Shown here piece by piece: positions 1 to 6,973 of a stretch of 9,674 nucleotides of DNA. This DNA comes from Chitinophagaceae bacterium (GTDB lineage Bacteria; Bacteroidota; Bacteroidia; Chitinophagales; Chitinophagaceae), in NCBI GenBank assembly GCA_947378615.1, contig CANCKV010000081.1:1-9674 (forward strand), given 5' to 3'. The position numbers and the translations under genes were made by a program. Each line of letters begins with the position of its first letter. Positions within the stretch are counted from its first letter, which is position 1. The notes beneath the pieces are model-generated. The model searched no databases and was not told the origin of the DNA. It saw only the letters and a program-made list of their open reading frames with translations.

Positions 1-1022
1 CCCGACATCTCGCTACCAATCACAAACCCTCCATGCGACTTATAAACGATACAATCTCTTACCACTACATTTTCTGTTGGAACCCCTCTTTTTCTTCCAT
101 CCTCATCTCTTCCTGATTTGATACAAATACCGTCATCACCTGCATCAAAAGTGCTACCTTCTATTAATACATCCTTGCAAGATTCTACATCTATCGCATC
201 GCCATTATGTGCATTCCATTCATTCCGTACATGAACCCCTTGTACCGTTAATTCTTGACAAAGTATAGTGTGCAAACACCAAGCAGGCGAGTTTTGAAAA
301 GTGGTATTTTGTAATAACACCTTCTTACAGTTATTCAATACAATCATATTTGGACGAAGAAAGTCTTTAACACCCTCATAGTCTTTTAACGTTTTACCGG
401 GTTCCATCTTCAAAACATTCTTAGTCTTTAGACCAGTTAAATAACTTTGAGAAGGGTACCATTCCTTTCCATCTTCACTCACAACTCCACCACTTGCAAT
501 TAACTTCTTCCAATCAGCATCAATCAGTCTTTCCTTAGCAATATCTCTCCAAACCTCTCCATGACCATCAATGATTCCATCTCCTGTAATTGCAACATTT
601 GTCAAATTAGTGCCTGTAATAGGTGATTGATTACGTGGAGATGCGTGACCTTCAAATTCTCCTAATACTATTTTATACTGACTCTTATCATCTGTAAACT
701 GTAATAAGGCAGAATGAACAATATGTAGGTTAACATTACTTTTCAATTCGATAGGTCCAGACAACCATAATCCTTGTGGTATCAATACAACTCCACCGCC
801 TTTAGCACTACATGCATCGATTGTTTTATTAATACTATTCGTATTTAATGTAATTCCATCTGCAACAGCTCCATATTTTACAATATTAAATGTATCCTTC
901 TTAAAAGAAGGTAATTCTGCTGTAGGTAAATGTGTCCAAGAATACTTATTTGATTGACCAAAAGCGGTTGTTGTTACTGCAATCAATAAATTAACAATGA
1001 ATAAAACCTTATGAAATCTCAT
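1..1022 (-). CDS. GH28 polygalacturonase, C-terminus cut by window
   Basis: Glycoside hydrolase family 28 enzymes hydrolyse alpha-1,4 galacturonosyl links in homogalacturonan or its oligomers. The 340 whole codons visible begin at ATG 1022-1020. Residues 1-22 form a Sec signal peptide ending AFG before QS. The N-terminal FNIVKYGAVADG (45-56) is the usual opening of the right-handed beta-helix. Family motifs follow in order: NGDAID (273-278), AGDDGICIKSG (294-304) and SHGG (329-332), which supply the catalytic aspartates D275, D296, D297 and the histidine H330. The RIK-type substrate-binding motif should lie beyond the window start; roughly 150-200 residues are probably missing, so a T9SS tail cannot be excluded. 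It is the last visible gene of the SusC-SusD-lipoprotein run, 65 bases after the small lipoprotein. Family assignment is firm. Exo rather than endo action is likely, as for many Bacteroidota homologues, but cannot be read from this fragment. Confidence 0.93.
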   Translation of the reverse strand, partial: MRFHKVLFIVNLLIAVTTTAFGQSNKYSWTHLPTAELPSFKKDTFNIVKYGAVADGITLNTNSINKTIDACSAKGGGVVLIPQGLWLSGPIELKSNVNLHIVHSALLQFTDDKSQYKIVLGEFEGHASPRNQSPITGTNLTNVAITGDGIIDGHGEVWRDIAKERLIDADWKKLIASGGVVSEDGKEWYPSQSYLTGLKTKNVLKMEPGKTLKDYEGVKDFLRPNMIVLNNCKKVLLQNTTFQNSPAWCLHTILCQELTVQGVHVRNEWNAHNGDAIDVESCKDVLIEGSTFDAGDDGICIKSGRDEDGRKRGVPTENVVVRDCIVYKSHGGFVIGSEMS

Positions 1023-1052
1023 TTTTTATTATAATTATCATCGACACCAAAA

Positions 1053-1076
1053 TCAAACAAATAGGCTATTGTTTGA
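1053..1076 (-). other. inverted repeat between lipoprotein and GH28 genes
   Basis: TCAAACA (1053-1059) and TGTTTGA (1070-1076) are perfect 7-base complementary arms around a 10-base centre that can add two or three further pairs with one bulged A. The hairpin lies in the 65-base gap after the lipoprotein stop codon and before the GH28 start. Only a short TTTT follows it in the direction of transcription, so it is not a convincing intrinsic terminator. It could be a weak attenuator or an mRNA-processing and stability element between operon genes, or chance in AT-rich DNA. Confidence 0.3.
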
Positions 1077-1087
1077 AATTACCTTTA

Positions 1088-1585
1088 TTACTTCATAATA
1101 TATTTTTTAGTAAATAAGGTTTGGACAAAATCCTTACCATTATCCTTCAAATTTCTTGCAACAACTGTAACTGTATAAGTGCCAGCTTTAGAATACTGAT
1201 TAGAAAAAATTGTATTAGAGAAAGTATAACCATAATTAATGGTAGAATCATTCAAGGGGTCATAAACATGTGAATTATTTACCGAATTAACAACCGTAGT
1301 ATCCCCTGTATAGATAACTCTAAAGTCAGAACTACCACCAGTATATTTAAAATACAAGGTTTTGTTGTAAACATTCGTAGGAGTATTAGCAGGAACAGAA
1401 ACAAAAAAACTGTCAATATGATTCTGTATAATGTTGTTAATAGCAAAGGTAGTTAAGGTACTAACTTTTGCAGAATCTAAAGCACTAACAGAAAAACTAA
1501 CAGAAGGCGTTTCCGTACTCTTTTTACAAGCCCAACTCATTATCATTAAAGTAAGCATACAAAATGCGAAACCTATTTTCTTCAT
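1088..1585 (-). CDS. small lipoprotein, PKD/Ig-like, function unknown
   Basis: This 165-residue protein has a charged start (MKK), a hydrophobic stretch and a cysteine at residue 20 in MSWACKK, an imperfect but plausible lipobox, so it is probably a lipoprotein. The mature part is rich in Ser, Thr, Asn and Val, as in secreted beta-sandwich proteins. Its end (YSKAGTYTVTVVARN, about 131-145) resembles the last strands of PKD/Ig-like domains; there is no catalytic motif. It starts 57 bases after the SusD stop and precedes GH28, the slot where SusE/SusF or surface glycan-binding proteins usually lie. It is much shorter than those (typically 300 residues or more), so it would be a single-domain version at most. 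Glycan binding is inferred from position and fold only. I do not recognise a named family. Confidence 0.75.
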   Translation of the reverse strand: MKKIGFAFCMLTLMIMSWACKKSTETPSVSFSVSALDSAKVSTLTTFAINNIIQNHIDSFFVSVPANTPTNVYNKTLYFKYTGGSSDFRVIYTGDTTVVNSVNNSHVYDPLNDSTINYGYTFSNTIFSNQYSKAGTYTVTVVARNLKDNGKDFVQTLFTKKYIMK

Positions 1586-1642
1586 AACTTATTAATTATT
1601 TTACTGAAAAATATTGTAATAAAAATATCCAATTCAAACTTG

Positions 1643-3550
1643 TTAATACCCATTATTTTGTGTGATTGCACCGTTACTTGCATCAATGACAGCTTGAGGT
1701 ATTGGGAATAATTCACTATGTTTCTCAGTAAATCCTACTGCAAAATATTTCCCAAAAGTAGATGTGATTCCAGAACCAATCCAAGATACTTTGGTATTTA
1801 CAGGTCTATCCAATGTGGGAATGACTGTAATAGTTGGTTGTTTCGCAAAGAAACTATTCACCCAAAGAGTCGAATCATCAACTGCCTTATCTCTACCAAT
1901 TGGATTACCAGCATCTCCAGGATAGTTAAAATACATAGATGTAGGTAATGGCCCCGATATTGAATAACTAGGAGGGGTCGCCATATAGCTTGTAGTTAAC
2001 ATAGCCTTATTAGTTGCCAAATTATTCAAAATAGACTTTGTTTCATTTAATGCCTTACCCAATAATCCCCATCTTTTCAAGTCATATTTACGAATACCCT
2101 CAGCACCAAATTCTAAAGAACGTTCTCTAACAATCGCTTTAAAGAAATCATCATGAGTAGAAGGTGTTACTCCGATATAAGTAGGATCACCACCAAAACC
2201 TCTTACTCTCACACTATTAAAAGCATTAATAGCTGTTGCAGAAGGGCCATTATTCAATTCATTATCAGCTTCAGCATACATTAGTAATACATCTGCGTAT
2301 CTGATAATCGGCCAATTTAACCCCATCGTTGAGGCCCCACTTGTAGGGGCAGGTGTTACCCAATCTGCCCTAAACTTACCATCTCTCAAAGCAGTAATCT
2401 TACTACCAATTTTTGAGAAATCCGTCAACACATCATAAGGAGCAATTGTGACATCTCTCCTAGTGTCCTTTCCATCAAATAAATAAAAATAACTTGGCAA
2501 CATCAAAAGAGTACCACTTCCATTCAAATAGGTGTATGTAGTAGTTATTACTCCAGCTGATTCGGTAGCTGTGTAAGAACCAAAAATCTTTGGTCCATTA
2601 TACAATCCCAACTTACTATCAGTAAGGGCAGTACCACCCCCCATTGCGACCTCGAATAAAATTTCATTATTAGGATCTGTTGCATGTGCGCAAATACCAT
2701 CTTTAAATATAGCTTTATAACTAGGATTCAACGTATGCTTTCCACTATTCATAATATCATTACACTCATTTAAAGCAATCTTGTAATAATCCAAATAATG
2801 TGCTTGATCCCTGCTGATTGTACCATCTTGTCTTAGATCATAACCACCACGATACAATGCTATCCTAGCTCTCAATGCTTTTACAGCTCCCTTTGTGATA
2901 CGCTCATCAGCCTTGACAGCATCTCTCCAAGGCACCAATGTTTCGGCCAATAAAAGATCATCTAACAAATGATTGTAAATAGTATCTCTATTCGTTTTTC
3001 CAATAAATAAATTATTGGATACAGAAGAAGGCAAGAATTGAGCAGGCACATCCCCCCAATTTCTTATTAACTCCAAATAGAATTGTGCACGTAAAGTCAA
3101 TGCCTCACCATAAAGCCTTTGTAATTCAGCACTACTACTTGGGCTTGTATATAAACTCATCTTAGGGATATTATAGATACACAAATTTGCTCTTTCTATC
3201 CCTTGATACAACTGTACATAAGGCGCATATAATTGTAAGTTAATGGCTGTCTCGTTGTAATGTGCGATATCACCACGGTCATTATCTCCTGTCTTTGCAG
3301 GCCCCATTGTTTCGTCATTATCATAAGGATAATACATACTTATTCTAATCCCGTATCCCTGATCACCAGCTAAATCCTGATAAACACCTAATACTGCCAT
3401 CTTCGCAAAAGATACATTACTGTAAACATCTGCATTTGAAACAAGAGAAGGAGCGTCAGGTTCTAAAAACTTCTTACATGAACTGATACCTGATAAAAGT
3501 AAAATGCCTATGCAAAATATTGCGAATTTGTTAAAATATTTATTCTTCAT
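1643..3550 (-). CDS. SusD/RagB-family outer-membrane glycan-binding lipoprotein
   Basis: SusD-type proteins cap the matching SusC channel on the cell surface and hand over oligosaccharides. The start chosen is ATG 3550-3548, giving 635 residues with a lipoprotein signal (hydrophobic 10-24, lipobox ISSC, Cys25 followed by KKFLEP). The same frame is open to a Met at 3634, but that start would lie inside the SusC coding region and put 28 hydrophobic residues before the signal peptide. Typical SusD hallmarks are visible: the post-Cys KKFLEPDAPS, the TPR-like helical N-terminal half, RYADVLLMYAEA beginning at R417, and ERSLEFGAEGIRKYDLKRW (476-494). Its length, somewhat above the usual 500-600, is unremarkable. 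It begins 19 bases after the SusC stop and is surely co-transcribed with it. The neighbouring pectate lyase and GH28 imply oligogalacturonides as ligand; this is inferred from context. Confidence 0.96.
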   Translation of the reverse strand: MKNKYFNKFAIFCIGILLLSGISSCKKFLEPDAPSLVSNADVYSNVSFAKMAVLGVYQDLAGDQGYGIRISMYYPYDNDETMGPAKTGDNDRGDIAHYNETAINLQLYAPYVQLYQGIERANLCIYNIPKMSLYTSPSSSAELQRLYGEALTLRAQFYLELIRNWGDVPAQFLPSSVSNNLFIGKTNRDTIYNHLLDDLLLAETLVPWRDAVKADERITKGAVKALRARIALYRGGYDLRQDGTISRDQAHYLDYYKIALNECNDIMNSGKHTLNPSYKAIFKDGICAHATDPNNEILFEVAMGGGTALTDSKLGLYNGPKIFGSYTATESAGVITTTYTYLNGSGTLLMLPSYFYLFDGKDTRRDVTIAPYDVLTDFSKIGSKITALRDGKFRADWVTPAPTSGASTMGLNWPIIRYADVLLMYAEADNELNNGPSATAINAFNSVRVRGFGGDPTYIGVTPSTHDDFFKAIVRERSLEFGAEGIRKYDLKRWGLLGKALNETKSILNNLATNKAMLTTSYMATPPSYSISGPLPTSMYFNYPGDAGNPIGRDKAVDDSTLWVNSFFAKQPTITVIPTLDRPVNTKVSWIGSGITSTFGKYFAVGFTEKHSELFPIPQAVIDASNGAITQNNGY

Positions 3551-3569
3551 TTTATTGTATATTAAGAGA

Positions 3570-6500
3570 TTAGAAATTAAGATTAATGCCACAAACATAT
3601 CCTCTACTACGTGGATAAGCAGAATAATCAACACCCGGTGTTAGCGGAGTGTCTCGTCTTGTGTTTACTTCAGGGTCATATCCTGTATAACTTGTTATCA
3701 CAGCCAAGTTGTTTACCGTAGCATAAATACGCAATTTAGTAAAACTCATCTTTCTCATGAATTTTGTTGTCGTTGGAATTGAATACCCTATTGTAATATT
3801 GTTGATACGAAGAAAAGAGGCATCCTCTAAAGCAAAAGACATTGGAGAAAAAGCTGAGGAAGAGGAACCTGTTGAAGGCAACCACATAGATGTATTTTTA
3901 TTTAAAGCATCTATCTCTGCTTTGCTTTTTCCAAAAACATTTGTTCCATCATATTTTTGATAAGTAACTCCATTAGCATCTACCATTTTCCAACGGTTGT
4001 TCATGATTGCCAACATATTTGCATTAGGAGTATAGGCACTTGTAAATTCAAGTTTATTATCATTTACAATATTACCTCCAACTCTATAATTTACAAAAAT
4101 GCTAGCATCCCAATCTTTGTATTTAAAAGTCTGTGTTAAACCTCCAAAACAAAGTGGTTGATTACTCCCTAATATCGTACGGTCATTCACATCTACTTTT
4201 CCATCTCCATTCAAATCCTTATACTTCATACTTCCGGGTTGTACATAAGTAGCTGTTACACCTTGATTACTTGCCACTCCTTTCTTGAGCGTATAAATAA
4301 AAGGCAAATCTGGATTTGTACTAGCAGAAACATCAAAGTCCTTAGTAGTATAGAATCCATCATTTACATATCCATACATAGAGCCCACTTTCTGACCAAC
4401 CTTCACAATGAAATCAGGTAAATTACTAGCACCTGCAAAATTTGAACTTTGGAAATAAGAAGTCTGTTGAGCACCTAAACTCTTGATTTCATTCTGATTT
4501 GAAGAAATATTATAACTAAAAGTCCAAGTAAAATCCTTTGTTCTAAGAACAGTTCCTGCCAATTGAAGTTCAATACCCTTATTATTTGTAGAACCAACAT
4601 TCTGCATTTGAGTTGTATAACCTGAAGTCTGTTGCAATGGTACTTTTACTAATAATTTATCAGTGGTATTGCTGTATAAGTCTATTGAAACCTGAAACTT
4701 ATTCTTTAAGATCCCAAAATCAAGACCTAGGTTTCTTGACAAGGTAGATTCCCATTGAAGATTTTTATTTGGAAGATTCGAACTATTATATCCTGGATTT
4801 AATATGCCTCCCAAAGCATAAGAAGAAGCAGGGTCAGAAGAAGTATAATACTCACCATAAAGATGATCTTTAATATGTGCATTTCCGACCATACCCATAG
4901 AAACTCTAACCTTTAAATCAGTTAAATAATTATTCACCCTATCCATGAATTTTTCTTTGGAAATTAACCATGATAAACCGGCGGATGGGAAAACACCCCA
5001 TTTATGATTAGGACTAAACACACTTGCACCATCAGCCCTTACACTTGCGGATAGTTGATATTTTCTATTTAAATTAAGTTTAGCACTTGTAAAGAATGAT
5101 AATATATTAATTGGATTCTCTGAAGAACTTGTATAATAACCTCGTTCAGTAGAATTGTTCGGTGTACTATTACTCATATTCGCCAATGCTGACTTTGGAG
5201 AAATACCTACAGGCATAAACAATGATTGAACATAATTGACTGTTTCCACATTTTGATAGGTTTCTTCTCCTACTAATAATGTAAAAGGATTTTCAGTACT
5301 AACATTTGCATAGGTAAATACGTTCGAATTATTTAAAATCACTTTCTTTACCCTATTAATTGATGCGTTTGGCATACTATCACTATACTTACGAGAATAA
5401 ATTTCGATAGCATCATTGAAAGCGTTTTGTTGCAAATCGGTAATATCATAACCTATCGTACTTCTAAATGAAAACTTTTTAGAAAATTGATAATTCAAAT
5501 ATCCATTATATACAAAGCTATTCGTAACATTATTTTTGTACAATCCATTGTTAAGTAGAATAGGATTAATCAATGTTAAGCCATTACCTCCTGTTGCATT
5601 TTCTAGAGTTGGATCAGTAACATCAGCACCTTGTCCAGCAGCTATAAATGGTTTATATCTTACAATTTGACGAAGAAAACTCAACGACTGATCACCATTA
5701 GGATCTGTCGTTCCAGAACCATCTACAGTTGTTTTGTTATAGCGAACGTTAAAGCCCAATTTAACATTATCACTTGCCTTGTGATCAAACTTGAAAGAAA
5801 GTAACTTCCTGTCGTATTCTGAATTTTGAAAAATACCATCTTGAGCATTATCTGTCAAACTTAGATAGTATTGTGTTTGCAAATTACCTCCTGAAAGGCT
5901 AACGTTATGTGTTTGTTGCAACGCATCTCTGCCAAACATCTTCTTCTGCCAATCATAAAAAGGAACATTTTTATACGCTTGTAATGCTTGCCAATCCTTA
6001 CCATAAGTAGTAAAAGTGCTTGTATCAGTCGAAAACTTGCTTCGATCATATTGTAACATCACAAACTCATAAGGATTTAAAACATCTAATTTCTTATTCA
6101 ACTGATTCAATCCCATTGAACCATTATAAGATACAGTCATTTTCCCCTTTGTATTCTTACCACCTTTTGTAGTAACCACTACCACCCCATTCGCAGCTCT
6201 CGCACCATATATAGAAGTTGCGGAGGCATCCTTCAATACATCAATACTTTCAATATCTTGTGGCGCAATCAATGAAATACCTTCATCCGATTCAATACCA
6301 TCTATAATATACATAGGAGCGTTATTTTGTGTAACGGATCCACCTCCACGAACCTGAATTTGCACTTGTGAACCAGGTGCACCTTCAGAAGTAGTAACCT
6401 GTACGCCTGCTAACTTACCCGTAATTGCTTCCTCAGCAGAAGTAACAACCACATCTTTCAAGTCTTTAGCACCAATTGTAGCTACGCCTCCAGGAATATC

Positions 6501-6851
6501 TTTTCTTTTCATGGTCTGATACCCAATTACGACTACTTCATCACCTGCATTTGTTTCGGCAGCTTCGAGTTTGATATTAAATACTGAATTAGTCCTAGTA
6601 AAAGGAAGTAATTGAGTTTTGTATCCTACAAAACTCACAAAGAGGAATCCTGTATCGATTTTTGAGGGAACTTTCAAGGTAAATTCACCTGAAGCATTCG
6701 CATTGTTACCATACTTAGAACCTTTGATAGACACATTTGCACTCAATGGTTTACCACCTTGATCAGTGACTGTTCCCTTAATTTCTCGGGATTGAGCAAA
6801 CGAAAATGTAACGTAAAAAACGAGGGACAAGCAAAGCAGAAATTTCTTCAT
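3570..6851 (-). CDS. SusC/RagA-family TonB-dependent outer-membrane transporter
   Basis: This 1093-residue protein is the energised outer-membrane channel of the locus, importing glycan fragments with SusD. Residues 1-19 are a signal peptide cut before QSRE. Residues about 23-95 are the CarboxypepD_reg-like beta-sandwich (GTVTDQGGKPLSANVSIKG, then FVSFVGYKTQ). A TonB-box-like DEVVVIGY follows (104-111), then the plug domain (about 115-230) with the SusC signature VLKDASATSIYGARAANG (205-222). The rest is the beta-barrel, containing the late DLNGDGKVDVNDR motif common in SusC proteins and ending in NLNF with a terminal aromatic residue, as outer-membrane barrels do. There is no N-terminal STN domain, so anti-sigma signalling through this transporter is unlikely; this agrees with a GntR regulator next door. 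A candidate promoter and a repeated operator-like element lie upstream, suggesting it heads its own transcription unit. Substrate (oligogalacturonide) is inferred from neighbours. Confidence 0.97.
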   Translation of the reverse strand: MKKFLLCLSLVFYVTFSFAQSREIKGTVTDQGGKPLSANVSIKGSKYGNNANASGEFTLKVPSKIDTGFLFVSFVGYKTQLLPFTRTNSVFNIKLEAAETNAGDEVVVIGYQTMKRKDIPGGVATIGAKDLKDVVVTSAEEAITGKLAGVQVTTSEGAPGSQVQIQVRGGGSVTQNNAPMYIIDGIESDEGISLIAPQDIESIDVLKDASATSIYGARAANGVVVVTTKGGKNTKGKMTVSYNGSMGLNQLNKKLDVLNPYEFVMLQYDRSKFSTDTSTFTTYGKDWQALQAYKNVPFYDWQKKMFGRDALQQTHNVSLSGGNLQTQYYLSLTDNAQDGIFQNSEYDRKLLSFKFDHKASDNVKLGFNVRYNKTTVDGSGTTDPNGDQSLSFLRQIVRYKPFIAAGQGADVTDPTLENATGGNGLTLINPILLNNGLYKNNVTNSFVYNGYLNYQFSKKFSFRSTIGYDITDLQQNAFNDAIEIYSRKYSDSMPNASINRVKKVILNNSNVFTYANVSTENPFTLLVGEETYQNVETVNYVQSLFMPVGISPKSALANMSNSTPNNSTERGYYTSSSENPINILSFFTSAKLNLNRKYQLSASVRADGASVFSPNHKWGVFPSAGLSWLISKEKFMDRVNNYLTDLKVRVSMGMVGNAHIKDHLYGEYYTSSDPASSYALGGILNPGYNSSNLPNKNLQWESTLSRNLGLDFGILKNKFQVSIDLYSNTTDKLLVKVPLQQTSGYTTQMQNVGSTNNKGIELQLAGTVLRTKDFTWTFSYNISSNQNEIKSLGAQQTSYFQSSNFAGASNLPDFIVKVGQKVGSMYGYVNDGFYTTKDFDVSASTNPDLPFIYTLKKGVASNQGVTATYVQPGSMKYKDLNGDGKVDVNDRTILGSNQPLCFGGLTQTFKYKDWDASIFVNYRVGGNIVNDNKLEFTSAYTPNANMLAIMNNRWKMVDANGVTYQKYDGTNVFGKSKAEIDALNKNTSMWLPSTGSSSSAFSPMSFALEDASFLRINNITIGYSIPTTTKFMRKMSFTKLRIYATVNNLAVITSYTGYDPEVNTRRDTPLTPGVDYSAYPRSRGYVCGINLNF

Positions 6852-6869
6852 AACTTAAGAATCATTTAA

Positions 6870-6900
6870 TATTTATAGCTTTCACAGACGCTCCTGCAAA
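6870..6900 (-). promoter_or_regulatory. candidate SusC promoter (-33 TTTG, -7 TATAAATA)
   Basis: Read on the minus strand, TTTG (6900-6897) is followed after exactly 19 bases by TATAAATA (6877-6870), 18 bases before the SusC ATG. Bacteroidota primary sigma promoters follow TTTG, 19-21 bases, then TAnnTTTG. The -33 box and spacing fit well, while the -7 box agrees only at its TA and one T. A single TCCTGC (plus strand, 6892-6897) overlaps the -33 box and matches half of the upstream tandem element. Confidence 0.4.
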
Positions 6901-6940
6901 AACATTTTAGACGGCAAAAATAAAGTTAAAGGCAATACAA

Positions 6941-6964
6941 CTATCCTGCACAATCCTGTGATTT
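6941..6964 (-). promoter_or_regulatory. tandem CAGGA operator-like element upstream of SusC
   Basis: On the minus strand this reads ACAGGANNGTGCAGGATAG with flanking AAAT; the two CAGGA units are exactly 10 bp apart (TCCTG at 6944-6948 and 6954-6958 on the plus strand). A second copy with 21 of 24 identical bases lies upstream of the pectate lyase at 9114-9137. It sits 89 bp before the SusC ATG, 63 bp before the candidate -7 box, and just after the lyase stop codon. Direct half-sites on one face of the helix suit a tandem-binding regulator. The binding protein is not known from sequence; the divergent GntR regulator is the nearest candidate. Confidence 0.65.
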
Positions 6965-6973
6965 AATATTTTA

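Noticed and set aside
1586..1642. Terminator or promoter between SusD and the small lipoprotein
   Set aside because: The 57 bases are AT-rich with no stable stem and no TTTG/TAnnTTTG pair; treated as an ordinary intra-operon gap.
1718..1948. Plus-strand open frame of 76 codons
   Set aside because: Antisense within the SusD gene, with no family resemblance or upstream signals.
3551..3634. Longer SusD start at 3634 overlapping the SusC 3' end
   Set aside because: It would place 28 residues before an ideal lipoprotein signal peptide; ATG 3550 gives the normal lipobox at Cys25 and a 19-base gap to SusC.
3757..4421. Plus-strand open frames at 3757-3960, 3957-4139 and 4239-4421
   Set aside because: They lie antisense within the SusC beta-barrel coding region, have no recognisable domain, and their composition reflects the opposite strand.
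5861..6049. Minus-strand 62-codon frame inside SusC
   Set aside because: Out-of-frame overlap within an intact SusC gene; no independent evidence of coding.
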